Origin: DASZKW01 sp035552775
Lineage (GTDB): Bacteria > Actinomycetota > Acidimicrobiia > Acidimicrobiales > Palsa-688
Length of the DNA stretch: 64,000 bases
Assembly (NCBI GenBank): GCA_035552775.1
Contig: DASZKW010000016.1
Span: forward strand, 40,540 to 104,539
Reading direction: 5' to 3'
Shown: in pieces, positions 48,708 to 57,898 of the stretch
How the letters are laid out: each line of letters starts with the position of its first letter
Position numbering within the stretch: the stretch's first letter is position 1
The notes under the pieces: generated by a model
Databases searched by the model: none
The model's input: only the letters and a program-made list of their open reading frames with translations
What the model was told of the DNA's origin: nothing
Program-made: the position numbers and the translations under genes

Positions 48708-51700
48708 GTGCGCTGGGCGCTGCGCCGTCGCCCGGCGATCAGCGGCGCCGTCGGCGCGCCCGCTGTCTCATCACCAGCCGGCGATGCAGCCCGAGGCGGC
48801 GGGGTAGCCCAGCGCAGCGTCGCGGTGGCGCGTCCGGTCAGCGAATGGCGCCAGCTGCCACCCATCCAGCGGGTCGTGCAGCCGGCCACCGAGGTGGCAG
48901 GCCAGCGGACCTTCGAGGGGCACCTGGTCACCCGTCAACCACAGCTGTACCTGCAACCGCTCGGCCACCGGATCTCATCCGAGGGCCCGGGGGGGATCGT
49001 CAGCGGGCTCGCCACCCTGAGCCCTCTCGGCTCTCCCGTGCAGCGCCAGTCGAGCACCGAGATGCCGTTCGCGCATCGACCCGCCCAGGCCGAACCTGAG
49101 ACGATCGACACGGACGGTGCCCCGCCAGACACCGGGTGGTCGGGCGCGCCGGCGGAGCCCGGGGGGGGACTGGTTGGTGCGCCGCGCCCTGTGCCGCGGC
49201 CGGCGGCGGCTCCATCGGTGGCGACGGCTGCGGTGGCGACGACGGCGGCGCCCCGTCGGACTTCGGCACCGGATCTGGCCGTGGCCAGAAAGGCGGCACC
49301 CGCCGTTCCCCTGCTGCGGGCACCGGATCCCCGGATGGCCCGGGCCCGGCTCCCGGTGACCCTTCCATTGCCGGCGGCCCCGCTCGTCGGTGGGCTCGTG
49401 ACCCCGACGCCGGGCGGCACGGGGGACGACACGCACCATGACGGACCCGTCGGCGGTCCCGAGGTATTCCACCAGACGGGGACCGTGGCGCCGGACATGA
49501 CCGCAATCTCACGATCGGTCAGCGCTGCGGGGTCGGGCGCGGCGGCGCCGCAAGTCCCGGGTGCGGGACGGGCGACAGCGGCGGGGCCGGACCTTCCCCT
49601 CGCGGCACCTGGTCCGGCTTCGCCGGCCCCGCCGCCCGCTTCGGACTCCCTGCGGGGTTCGGCTTCGCCGCCGGGTTCGGCTTCACCTTCTGCTTCGGCC
49701 CCGCCGGCTTCGGCTTCGGTGGCCCCGTCGCCGGGCGCGGGTCCGCTGCCCATTTCGGTATCGCCGGCTTCGGTATCGCCGGCTTCAGGTCCGCCGGCTT
49801 CGGGCTCGCCGCCAGCCTCCGGTCCGCCACCGGCTTCGGGTCCGCCGCCCGCAGTACGGTCGGCTGCGCCCCCGCCGCCGGCCGTGCAGCGGAGGCAGGG
49901 TCCATCCGAGCCGCCGGCTCCGCCGGTTGGAGGCGCGCCGGTAGCGGTGCAGAGGCAACCGGTCGCACCCGCGCCCCCCGCTCCGTCCCCACCGACGCGC
50001 GCCACGCTCGGCAGCGAGGCGCGACAGCGGCGGGCCGGCCTCGGGGCCCCCGTCGTTCCCCACGGCCCCACCCCGCCGGCACAAGCCCCCCCCGCCTCCG
50101 GCCATCCCGCCTCGACTGGCGCAGCAGCGGCTCCCACGGTGCAGCGGAGGGCGTCGGTGGTCCCGCCCCGCCAGGCGACAGGAATCCCGAACCAGCCTGC
50201 CCGCGGCCCGGCGCCGGCCGCTAGGTCGCCCCTCGGCCCTCCCCTGGAGGTAGCGCCTGTCCACCCGTCGGCGCCGGCACCGTCAGCAGGCCCAGCCCCG
50301 ACCGTGCCGGGCGCGGATTCCGCTTTTCTCTCCTATCTTCCTACCGGGGCAGCACCGGATGTTCCCTCCGCCGCTCCCGGCGGCTTGGGTAGCGGCGAGG
50401 CGCCGACACTCGGTGCTGGCTCGCTCGGCGAGATCTCCCCGCCGGCTTTGTCCGCCGACCCGCCGGCAACGCAGGAGGCCGGTCCTGACCTCGTGATCGC
50501 GCGGCGGGCCGAACGGGTCCCCCCCATCGTCGCTTCGACCGGATCGGGCGTCGCTCCCGACGCCGCGCCGGCACCCCCAGCAGGCCCCGCTCCTGTCCCC
50601 ACCGTGGCGGCAGCCGGCCCCTCTCGTCCTGGAGGGCCCGCATCGGACGTTACCTCCCCCGCCGCTCCCGGCCGCATGGCTAGCAGTGAGGCGCCGACAC
50701 TCGGTGCCGCGTCGCTCGGCGAGATCTCGCAGTTACCCCCGTCGGCCGACCCGCCCGCACCCCGGACTGCGCCCGGCCCCGACCTGCTGATCGCCCGCCG
50801 GGCCGACCGGGTCCCCCCCGCCGTCCCCGGTGGCCCTTCGACCGGATCGGGCGCGGCGGCCGTCGACCCGCCGGGTGCCCCCACCCTCGGTGCCTCCCTC
50901 ATCCGCACCTCCAGCCGAGGGACTCCGGCGCCACCGCCCGGCGTCACATCGGCCGGGGGCGTGGCCCCCATCCCTGCCGTCGTCGCCCGCCGGGCCGATT
51001 CGTCGCCGGCCTCCACGCCCCTCGCCCGTCCGGGATCCGATCCGGTGGTGGCCCGCCGGGGCTCTCCTCCGCCAGCCGGGCCGTTACCGGTCACCGGCCC
51101 GCCGTCGCCTGCGGCTGCGGCGTCGGCGACGCGCCTGACCGGTCCGAGGGCCCACGGTGTACCAGTCCCGGGGGCTTCGACCACAGCCCGGGACCTTCCC
51201 GCACCAGGCGTCCCTCTGCCGTTGGCACCTGGTGGCACACGGCTCACCGGAGAGTCTTCGCCGGTGACCGCCCCCGACGCAGGCCCCGTTGTCGCGCGCG
51301 CCGCCGAGACGAACCCGCTGCCCGTTCCCGGTTCGGGTTGGACGGCGCGGGACATCCCCGACCAGGTCGGGGAGCGAATGGCGCCTCTGGTGGGTAGTTC
51401 GTTCCTCGCCCCTCTCGGAGTGGTGCCGTCGGGTGACGGGGGTGCCGCGGCGCCGGGCGCGGCCGGTCCCGTCACCGTCGGCGGAGGGCCCGAACGCTCC
51501 TTCGAGCGGGGGGTAGGCCAGCACCGCTTCATGGAGGCCCGCGGTGTCGCCGCTGGGCCGGCTTCCACATCTGGCCCCGTAGGCCCACCGTCGGGTGCGC
51601 CGGGCCGGGGGAGCATCCAGCGCCGCGCGGCGTCCGGTGGCGCCGGCGGTCCCGCCTTGCTGGCGGCTGCAGGGCTGCCCGGCTCAGGCCCTCCGACGAC

Positions 51701-52487
51701 CGTGAGCGTGTCCCGCTCGGTTGGAACCGCGGCAGCGAGCGTGGCCCCGACCCAGGTGCGACACGCGGGGACGGCCGGCGCTGGTCCCGGCGCGCCGGGC
51801 GGGTCGGCGTTCGCCCTGCCATGGACGACCTCGACCGCTCCTTCTGCCATCGTGGCCGGCTCCGGAGGCCACCAGCCGAGCCTGCCCGGCTCCGGAGGCC
51901 ACCAGCCGAGCCCGGCCGGCTCCGGAGGCCACCAGCCGAGCCCGGCCGGCTCCGGAGGCCACCAGCCGAGCCCGGTGGCGGGCACAGCCTTGCTCCAGCG
52001 TCGGGTGGCCACGACGGGCGCCCCGCGACCTGCTGCCAACCGTCAGGCGCAGGGGTTCACGAGGTCTTTCCCCGCCCCTCTCACCTTCGCGACCCCCGAG
52101 CCGCCGCTGACGTGGGCGCGGCCGGCGCCCGGTACCGGTGGTGGCGTCTCCCCGTCGTTCACCGGACCGGCGATGGACCTGCAGCGAGCACCCACACCGC
52201 CGCCGCCGGCGCAGGCCGCGCCGGTGGCCGCTCCGATCATGCCCCCACCCCCACCCCCGCCCCCGCCCCCGCCCCCGCCCCCAGTCACCGCGGTCGACGC
52301 CGGCTCGGCCCCGGTACAGCGATTCGTCGCTACCCGCGAGGACAGGGACTCCCGCGCATCGCGTCAGATGAGCCAGCAGGAGCTCGAGAAGTTGGCGGGA
52401 CAGCTCTACGGCCGCCTGCGGTCCCGGCTGATGAGCGAGCTGCGCCTCGACCGGGAGCGCGCCGGCCGCCTCAGCGACCCGTGGTAG
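48708..52487 (+). CDS. 1259-aa Pro/Ala/Gly-rich disordered CIS protein with conserved C-terminal helix
   Basis: GTG start directly after the DUF6760 gene. About 1150 residues are low-complexity Pro/Ala/Gly/Ser sequence. Embedded short linear motifs recur: VQRR/VQRQ/IQRR types (at least eight) and (V/L)(I/V)ARRA(D/E)-like (about six). There is a 97-residue imperfect duplication (EAPTLGA(G/A)SLGEIS at residues 564 and 661), a fourfold GSGGHQPS repeat (1051-1090) and a 14-Pro run near 1178. Only the last ~50 residues look folded: SQQELEKLAGQLYGRLRSRL then MSELRLDRERAGRL, an amphipathic helix typical of eCIS-locus proteins. By position after the chaperone-like pair it occupies the tape-measure slot. 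Two TTA codons occur (50733, 51084). Confidence 0.8.
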   Translation: MRWALRRRPAISGAVGAPAVSSPAGDAARGGGVAQRSVAVARPVSEWRQLPPIQRVVQPATEVAGQRTFEGHLVTRQPQLYLQPLGHRISSEGPGGIVSGLATLSPLGSPVQRQSSTEMPFAHRPAQAEPETIDTDGAPPDTGWSGAPAEPGGGLVGAPRPVPRPAAAPSVATAAVATTAAPRRTSAPDLAVARKAAPAVPLLRAPDPRMARARLPVTLPLPAAPLVGGLVTPTPGGTGDDTHHDGPVGGPEVFHQTGTVAPDMTAISRSVSAAGSGAAAPQVPGAGRATAAGPDLPLAAPGPASPAPPPASDSLRGSASPPGSASPSASAPPASASVAPSPGAGPLPISVSPASVSPASGPPASGSPPASGPPPASGPPPAVRSAAPPPPAVQRRQGPSEPPAPPVGGAPVAVQRQPVAPAPPAPSPPTRATLGSEARQRRAGLGAPVVPHGPTPPAQAPPASGHPASTGAAAAPTVQRRASVVPPRQATGIPNQPARGPAPAARSPLGPPLEVAPVHPSAPAPSAGPAPTVPGADSAFLSYLPTGAAPDVPSAAPGGLGSGEAPTLGAGSLGEISPPALSADPPATQEAGPDLVIARRAERVPPIVASTGSGVAPDAAPAPPAGPAPVPTVAAAGPSRPGGPASDVTSPAAPGRMASSEAPTLGAASLGEISQLPPSADPPAPRTAPGPDLLIARRADRVPPAVPGGPSTGSGAAAVDPPGAPTLGASLIRTSSRGTPAPPPGVTSAGGVAPIPAVVARRADSSPASTPLARPGSDPVVARRGSPPPAGPLPVTGPPSPAAAASATRLTGPRAHGVPVPGASTTARDLPAPGVPLPLAPGGTRLTGESSPVTAPDAGPVVARAAETNPLPVPGSGWTARDIPDQVGERMAPLVGSSFLAPLGVVPSGDGGAAAPGAAGPVTVGGGPERSFERGVGQHRFMEARGVAAGPASTSGPVGPPSGAPGRGSIQRRAASGGAGGPALLAAAGLPGSGPPTTVSVSRSVGTAAASVAPTQVRHAGTAGAGPGAPGGSAFALPWTTSTAPSAIVAGSGGHQPSLPGSGGHQPSPAGSGGHQPSPAGSGGHQPSPVAGTALLQRRVATTGAPRPAANRQAQGFTRSFPAPLTFATPEPPLTWARPAPGTGGGVSPSFTGPAMDLQRAPTPPPPAQAAPVAAPIMPPPPPPPPPPPPPPVTAVDAGSAPVQRFVATREDRDSRASRQMSQQELEKLAGQLYGRLRSRLMSELRLDRERAGRLSDPW
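50397..50850 (+). repeat. 97-residue internal duplication in the giant protein
   Basis: EAPTLGAGSLGEIS...DLVIARRAERVPP (from 50397) recurs 291 bp later as EAPTLGAASLGEIS...DLLIARRADRVPP (from 50688), with a shorter third echo (GAPTLGASL) near 50876. Confidence 0.75.
51858..51977 (+). repeat. Four 30-bp tandem repeats encoding GSGGHQPSPA
   Basis: Units at 51858, 51888, 51918 and 51948, each beginning GGCTCCGGAGGCCACCAGCC, nearly identical and in frame. Copy-number variation would lengthen the protein in ten-residue steps. Confidence 0.95.
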
Positions 52488-52500
52488 GGGAGGGAATGTC

Positions 52501-52944
52501 ATGACCACCGCCACCGACGGCATCGCCAGCGTCTACGTCTCGCTGATCGTCGACAACACCAACTTCGGGATGTTCACGACATGCGAGGGTCTCGGATGCG
52601 AGATCGAGGTGACCAAACGCCCCGAGGGCGGCAACAACGCGTACGTCCCCCAACTCCCCGGGCGCATCACCTACCAGACGATCAAACTCACCCGGCCCCT
52701 CGACGCCACCAGTTCGAAGATCGCGGCATGGGTTTCTTCCATGGCCAACAGGCCCAAGCGGTCACCCATCGAGCTGCGGGCCATGTCGTCGGACGGGATG
52801 TCGACAGTGGCGTCTTGGACGCTGATCGAGGCGTTCCCGGTGCGCTGGACGGGACCGTCGTTCAACGTGGGCACGGCGGCCGCCCTGACCGAGACCATCG
52901 AACTGGCCCACCACGGATTTTTGAGCTCGAGTACCGGAGTCTGA
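52501..52944 (+). CDS. Second tube/tube-initiator protein (Pvc5-like)
   Basis: 147 aa. Same tube fold as the protein at 47680 but diverged: VYVSLIVDNTNFGMFTTCEG, VTKRPEGGNNAYVPQLPGRI, YQTIKLTRPLDATSSK and a C-terminal ETIELAHHGFL. In eCIS a second tube protein forms the first layer on the baseplate. It lies 13 bp after the giant gene, 6 bp before the LysM gene. Confidence 0.92.
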   Translation: MTTATDGIASVYVSLIVDNTNFGMFTTCEGLGCEIEVTKRPEGGNNAYVPQLPGRITYQTIKLTRPLDATSSKIAAWVSSMANRPKRSPIELRAMSSDGMSTVASWTLIEAFPVRWTGPSFNVGTAAALTETIELAHHGFLSSSTGV

Positions 52945-52950
52945 CAAGCC

Positions 52951-53658
52951 ATGTCCATGACCAATGCAAGCAACGTCAAGGCCTACATCGAACTGGTCCA
53001 TCCGCCGTCGTCGCCGACCGGATCGACCGGTTCACAGGTAGGCCGCATAGAGTTCATGTTCAACCCGGACAGCTTCTCGTTTTCCAAGAGCGCGCAGTGG
53101 AACCGCACCGAGGCGAGGGCAGCAGGGGAGGCCCCGGTCGCCGAGTTCCAAGGCACCCAGGCCTCCAAGTTCACCGTCGAGCTCTTTCTCGACGCATTCG
53201 AGAGCACCGGTACCCACATCACCTCCAGCGTGTCGCTGCTCATGCAGACGCTGAAGCCGTTGAGTTCGACCATGAGCCAGAACAAGCCTCAGCCCCCGTG
53301 GGTGATCTTCGGCTGGGGCACGGCCATAACCCTGACGGCCATAGTCACCGCACTCGACGTCGAGTACACCATGTTCAACGGCGCCGGCACGCCGCTGCGG
53401 GCGAAGATCAAGATCACCATGGAGGAGATGCCGGTACCTCCGGGCAGGCAGAATCCCACGTCGGGCGGCACGGCCACGCTGGCGTCACACGTGGTCAGCG
53501 ACGGGGACACCCTGGCGTCAATCGCTTATCACCAGTACGGCAATGCCGCCTACTGGCGGGCTCTGGCCAATGCCAACGGCATCGACGATCCAGCTCGCTT
53601 GCGGGCCGGGACCGAGCTCCTCCTGCCTTCGGCCGGCGAGCTCGACGCCGTCACCTAA
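52951..53658 (+). CDS. LysM-containing CIS baseplate protein (Pvc7/gp53-like)
   Basis: 235 aa. The N-terminal ~165 residues (IEFMFNPDSFSFSKSAQWNR, KFTVELFLDAFE, PPWVIFGWG, YTMFNGAGTPLRAKIKITM) match the tube-baseplate linker proteins of eCIS. The C-terminal LysM-like module (HVVSDGDTLASIAYHQYGNA, WRALANANGIDDPARLRAGT) is typical and thought to hold hub and tube together rather than bind peptidoglycan. Confidence 0.93.
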   Translation: MSMTNASNVKAYIELVHPPSSPTGSTGSQVGRIEFMFNPDSFSFSKSAQWNRTEARAAGEAPVAEFQGTQASKFTVELFLDAFESTGTHITSSVSLLMQTLKPLSSTMSQNKPQPPWVIFGWGTAITLTAIVTALDVEYTMFNGAGTPLRAKIKITMEEMPVPPGRQNPTSGGTATLASHVVSDGDTLASIAYHQYGNAAYWRALANANGIDDPARLRAGTELLLPSAGELDAVT

Positions 53659-53669
53659 AGAGTCGAGAC

Positions 53670-55412
53670 ATGCCGGAAATCGCCCCTGCCCTCAGCTCGC
53701 TGTCGTTCAAGGTGAACGGTACGCCGGCGCCCAACGACGCCATGGACCAGTTCGTCTCAGCGTCGATCGAGACCAGCACCAACCTCCCCGGCCGTTTCGC
53801 CGTCACCTTTCGCGACGAGTCGAGTGACCTCGTTCGCACGCTCGGCGCCGCGGTCGGCGACAGCGTCGACTTGGCGGTGGTGACCAACGAGGAGTCGTCC
53901 AAGCCCCTGCTCAAGGGCGAGGTAACCGCCTTGGAAACCGAGTTCACGCCCGAGGGCACTCGCACCGTCGTGCGTGGCTACGAGAAGACCCACCGCCTGC
54001 AGTTCGGCCGCAAGGTCAAGACCTACGTAAACCAGACCTACAGCGACATCGTGAGGACCATCGTGTCGGGTGCCGGGTTGGCCGTCGGCAGCGTCTCTGC
54101 CGGCAACCACGTCCACGACTGGGTGGCGCAGAACAACATAAGCGATTGGGAGATGCTGCTCACCATGGCCGGCGAGGTGGGCTGCGTCATAACCTCGCGA
54201 AACGGCAAGGTCGACTTCGAGCCCCCGACGAAGGCGTCGAGCGCGCCCGACGCCGGCTCCACCCACGACTACGGCGGTGCGAAGCTCGTACGCGGCGCCA
54301 ACCTGTTGCGTGGCCGGATCGCCCTCAGTGGGTCCCAACAGGTGAGCAAGGTGACAGTGCGGTCCTGGGACGACGGTGGCAAGCAGGCCCTGATCGGCAC
54401 GGCGAACGCGTCGAGCAATGGCCACTCGAATTCGTGGACACCGTCCGGCCTGGCCGGCAGCTTCGGTGCCAAGGAAGTCACCGAGGTGCGCTCCGGTTTC
54501 GACAAACAGGACCTCAACCAGACGCGCGCCGCGTCGCTGGCCGACCAGGTTGGTTCCACGGCGGCCGAGATCGAGGGCATGGCTTTCGGCGACCCGATCC
54601 TGCAGGCCAATGAGGCCGTAAGTATCGCCGGTTTTGGCAAGCCCTTCGACGGTAAGTTCGTCCTGTCCAATGTGCGCCACGAGTTCGACTGGGACGGGTA
54701 CCGCACGTGGTTCACAGCCGGCGGCCGCCACGACCGCAGCCTGCTCGGCTGGACCGGCGGCCACGGAGTCGCCCACTCCGGCTTCGATGCCTACAGCACC
54801 GTCAGCGCCATAGTCACCAACAATAACGACGAGGCGAAGTCCCTCAACCGGGTCAAGGTCAAGATCCCGTCGGTGGCCGACGACTTCGAAACCGACTGGA
54901 TTCCAGTCGTTCAAGCCGGCGCCGGCGCCAGCCGGGGCTCGGTGTTCCTCCCCGAGGTCAACGACGAGGTGTTGGTGGCCTTCCAGCAGAACGACATCCG
55001 TCGTGCGGTGGTGCTGGGAGGGATGCACAACGGCACCGACACCCCCAAGATCAAGGGGGCCGAGTTGGTCAAGGGCGGCCAGGTCGTCCAGCGGGCCATC
55101 GTGTCTCGGAGCGGCCACACCCTGGTCCTCTCCGACGACGAATCCAAACAGCAGGTGGCGCTGTCGACGTCCGATTCCAACCACACCTTGGTGCTCGACC
55201 AGACGGGCATGCAGATCACCGTCACCGGCACGGGCAAGGTGACCATAAGCGGCGCCCAGGACGTGACCGTGAAGTCCGACACCAACCTCAACCTCCAAGG
55301 CACCCAGGTGAAGATAACGGCCACGGGCCCCTTGCAGCTGCAGGGTGCGACGGTCAAGATCGCGGCGGATGGCCCCCTGGAGGCGTCCGGCGCCATCATC
55401 AAGCTCAACTGA
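53670..55412 (+). CDS. VgrG/gpV-like spike protein (Pvc8)
   Basis: 580 aa. Hub domains (~1-350: GRFAVTFRDESSDLV, DWVAQNNISDWEMLLTMAGE, FDGKFVLSNVRHEFDWDG) are followed by the OB-fold (NRVKVKIPSVADDFETDWIP, GSVFLPEVNDEVLVAFQQND, RRAVVLGGMHNG). A C-terminal beta-helix of short repeats follows (KVTISGAQDVTVKSDTNLN, GTQVKITATGPLQLQGATVK). This is the central puncturing trimer. It ends after the beta-helix with no PAAR extension. Confidence 0.95.
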   Translation: MPEIAPALSSLSFKVNGTPAPNDAMDQFVSASIETSTNLPGRFAVTFRDESSDLVRTLGAAVGDSVDLAVVTNEESSKPLLKGEVTALETEFTPEGTRTVVRGYEKTHRLQFGRKVKTYVNQTYSDIVRTIVSGAGLAVGSVSAGNHVHDWVAQNNISDWEMLLTMAGEVGCVITSRNGKVDFEPPTKASSAPDAGSTHDYGGAKLVRGANLLRGRIALSGSQQVSKVTVRSWDDGGKQALIGTANASSNGHSNSWTPSGLAGSFGAKEVTEVRSGFDKQDLNQTRAASLADQVGSTAAEIEGMAFGDPILQANEAVSIAGFGKPFDGKFVLSNVRHEFDWDGYRTWFTAGGRHDRSLLGWTGGHGVAHSGFDAYSTVSAIVTNNNDEAKSLNRVKVKIPSVADDFETDWIPVVQAGAGASRGSVFLPEVNDEVLVAFQQNDIRRAVVLGGMHNGTDTPKIKGAELVKGGQVVQRAIVSRSGHTLVLSDDESKQQVALSTSDSNHTLVLDQTGMQITVTGTGKVTISGAQDVTVKSDTNLNLQGTQVKITATGPLQLQGATVKIAADGPLEASGAIIKLN

Positions 55413-55465
55413 GATGACCAGTTTCGGCGGATACGACCAGATGGGCGACGGACAGAGGCAGGACC

Positions 55466-55864
55466 GTGGCTGACGAGTTCGTCGGACGGGGCTGGGCCTT
55501 TCCCATCCGAACTGACGCGACGGGCTCGATATCGCTCGTCTCGGGTGACCGCGAGCTCACCGAGAGCATCCGGCTGATCCTCGGGACCGCCTACGGAGAG
55601 CGCCCCATGCGCCCCGAGTTCGGGTGCGGGATCCACGACTTCGTGTTCGCCCCGTCGGACGCCACAACCGCGGGTCGCATCGCCCATGAGGTACGGGCCT
55701 CGCTGCTGCGCTGGGAGCCGCGCATCGAGCTGCGCGACGTGGACGTCTACCCGGCGGACGAGGACCGCTCCACCCTCTACATCGAGATCCATTACCAGGA
55801 AAGGGCCACCAACGATCCCCGGAACCTCGTGTTCCCCTTCTACCTCATCCCGGAGGAAGGTTGA
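55466..55864 (+). CDS. GPW/gp25-family baseplate protein (Pvc9-like)
   Basis: 132 aa, GTG start. gp25 hallmarks are GRGWAFPIRTD, ELTESIRLILGTAYGERPMRP with the conserved E-R-x-x-R-P-x-F motif, and FGCGIHDFVFAP. It joins the first sheath ring to the baseplate wedge. The 53-bp gap from the spike gene contains no PAAR gene. Confidence 0.96.
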   Translation: MADEFVGRGWAFPIRTDATGSISLVSGDRELTESIRLILGTAYGERPMRPEFGCGIHDFVFAPSDATTAGRIAHEVRASLLRWEPRIELRDVDVYPADEDRSTLYIEIHYQERATNDPRNLVFPFYLIPEEG

Positions 55865-55930
55865 ACGTCTCTAGTTCCGGGCTGCGCCACGGCCTAATCT
55901 CTGAAATCGACTTTTCATTTAGGAGCAACG

Positions 55931-57895
55931 ATGGCCCTTCCGGCCCCAAATCTCGACGATAGGCGGTTTCAGGACCTCGTCGACGAGGCCAAGCGCCTGG
56001 TCCAGCAACGCTGCCCGGAGTGGACGGACCACAACGTCTCCGATCCGGGGGTCACCCTCATCGAGGCGTTCGCCACCATGGTCGACCAGGTGGTGTACCG
56101 CCTCAACCGGCTCCCCGACCGCAACTACATCAAATTCCTGGAGCTGATCGGCGTCCGCCTGTTCCCACCCGTCGCCGCCAACGCGCCCGTCACCTTCTGG
56201 TTGTCGGCTCCTCGCGACGAACCGCTGGTCGTTCCGGTGGGGACCCAGGTCTCCACCCTGCGCACCGAAACAGAGGAATCCATCAACTTCTCGGTCACCG
56301 AGGAGCTGGCGGTCGTACCTGCCCACGCCGCCCACGTCCTCACCGCCCCCGCACCCGAGGACGACGACACCGCTCCCGACTACCTGCGCCACGACCAGGT
56401 GCTCCTCGGCGACGCCGGGTTCCCCTGCTTCAGCCACCAGCCCGTCCCAGGCGACACCATGCTGGTCGGCCTCTCGGATCCCGTCCCGTCGAACATCGTT
56501 GTCCTGCGCCTCGACTGCCACATAGAAGGTGTCGGTGTCGACCCCCGCTGGCCCCCCCTGGCCTGGGAGGCGTGGGACGGCGAGGCGTGGCGAGCGTGCG
56601 AGGTCGACCACGACGACACCGGGGGTCTCAACCGGGGTGGCGACATCGTCCTGCACGTCCCCCGCAGGCACGCCGTGGGTGTCTTCGACCGCAGCCGGGG
56701 GGGCTGGCTTCGCTGCCGGGTGACCGACGCGGAGGAGGGCCAGCCGTCCTACAGCATCTCGCCGCGGGTGGACCGCATGTCCGCCTTCACGATTGGCGGC
56801 ACCACCGCCACCGTCCACGCCCAGCTAATCGAGGACGAGGTCATCGGTATCTCCGACGGTGTCGGCGGCCAGCGCTTCCGCCTCGAGCACAGCCCGGTGG
56901 TGGCCTCCGCCGACCTCGGCGAGCTCGAGGTGGCGGGTGGCAGCGGCTGGCAGTTGTGGGACCGGGTGGCGACCTTCGCCGACAGCAGTCCCGACGACCG
57001 CCACTATCTGTTCGACGAGGTCGAGTCCGAGGTCATATTCGGCCCCGGCGTGCGCCTGGCCGACGGCAGCTACCGCCAGTACGGAGCCGTTCCCCCCAAG
57101 GGTGTCCCTGTCCGCATCAAGTCCTACCGCATCGGGGGCGGACGGGAAGGCAACGTGGCTCGGGAGGCCATCCGGATCCTGCGTACCACCATCCCCTTCG
57201 TCAGCTCCGTGCGCAACCGCAGGGCCGCGGCCGGGGGAGTGGACGGCGAGACCGTCGAGGAAGCCAAGGTCAGGGGTCCGATCACCTTGCGGACGGGCAA
57301 CCGGGCGGTCACCATCGAGGACTACGAGCACCTGGCACGCGAAGCTGCTCCGGAGGTGTCGCGCGTGCGCTGCGTGCCGGCCGGCCGCGACGAAGGTGAA
57401 GCCGGCGCGGTGCGGATCCTCATAGTTCCCACCTGTGAGGCGGACGCGACCGGTCGCCTCCAGTTCGAGCAGCTGGTGCCCGCCGAGGAGACATTGGCCG
57501 CCATAGGTCGATACCTCGACGAACGCCGCGTGATCGGGGCCCGGGTGCTCGTCGAGCCACCGACCTACCAGGGCATAACCGTCGTCGCCCGTATCCGTGG
57601 GCATGTCCGGTTCCAGGCGCGCGACATCGAGAAGGATGCCGTGGCCGCCCTGTACCGCTACTTCAGCCCGGTGACCGGGGGCCCCGACGGAGACGGGTGG
57701 CCGTTCGGGCGCCCGTTGCACGCCGGTGAGGTCTACGCCGTGCTCCAGCGCATCCCCGGCGTCGAGTACGTCCAAGACGTTCGCCTCTTCGGTGCCGACC
57801 CGATCAGCGGTCAGCGCGGTGATGCCGTCCAACGCCTCGAGTTGGGGCCCAACTCACTGGTGTTCTCCCACGAGCATCTCGTCAGGGTGGACTAG
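55931..57895 (+). CDS. gpJ-like baseplate wedge protein (Pvc11)
   Basis: 654 aa. The N-terminal NLDDRRFQDLVDEAKRLVQQ and CPEWTDHNVSDPGVTLIEAFA are diagnostic for the 'putative baseplate assembly protein' family. The middle contains the gpJ core (GGGREGNVAREAIRILRTTI, GPITLRTGNRAVTIEDYEHL), and the C-terminus has ALYRYFSPVTGGPDGDGWPF and GEVYAVLQRIPGVEYV. It forms wedges around the spike. TTTAGGAG ribosome-binding site. Confidence 0.96.
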   Translation: MALPAPNLDDRRFQDLVDEAKRLVQQRCPEWTDHNVSDPGVTLIEAFATMVDQVVYRLNRLPDRNYIKFLELIGVRLFPPVAANAPVTFWLSAPRDEPLVVPVGTQVSTLRTETEESINFSVTEELAVVPAHAAHVLTAPAPEDDDTAPDYLRHDQVLLGDAGFPCFSHQPVPGDTMLVGLSDPVPSNIVVLRLDCHIEGVGVDPRWPPLAWEAWDGEAWRACEVDHDDTGGLNRGGDIVLHVPRRHAVGVFDRSRGGWLRCRVTDAEEGQPSYSISPRVDRMSAFTIGGTTATVHAQLIEDEVIGISDGVGGQRFRLEHSPVVASADLGELEVAGGSGWQLWDRVATFADSSPDDRHYLFDEVESEVIFGPGVRLADGSYRQYGAVPPKGVPVRIKSYRIGGGREGNVAREAIRILRTTIPFVSSVRNRRAAAGGVDGETVEEAKVRGPITLRTGNRAVTIEDYEHLAREAAPEVSRVRCVPAGRDEGEAGAVRILIVPTCEADATGRLQFEQLVPAEETLAAIGRYLDERRVIGARVLVEPPTYQGITVVARIRGHVRFQARDIEKDAVAALYRYFSPVTGGPDGDGWPFGRPLHAGEVYAVLQRIPGVEYVQDVRLFGADPISGQRGDAVQRLELGPNSLVFSHEHLVRVD

Positions 57896-57898
57896 GTC

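Noticed and set aside
51858..51977. CRISPR-like array
   Set aside because: The 30-bp repeats are contiguous without spacers and lie in frame within a coding gene. No cas genes are present.
48935..52523. Long minus-strand open frames opposite the giant CIS protein (for example 50333-52039 and 48935-50137)
   Set aside because: They are antisense shadows of GC-rich repetitive coding DNA: composition Gly/Arg/Pro, no motifs, and gene order and overlaps support the plus strand.
55414..55473. 19-codon open frame between spike and gp25, in the place where a PAAR gene is usual
   Set aside because: Far too short for PAAR, no conserved motif, and it overlaps the gp25 start in another frame.
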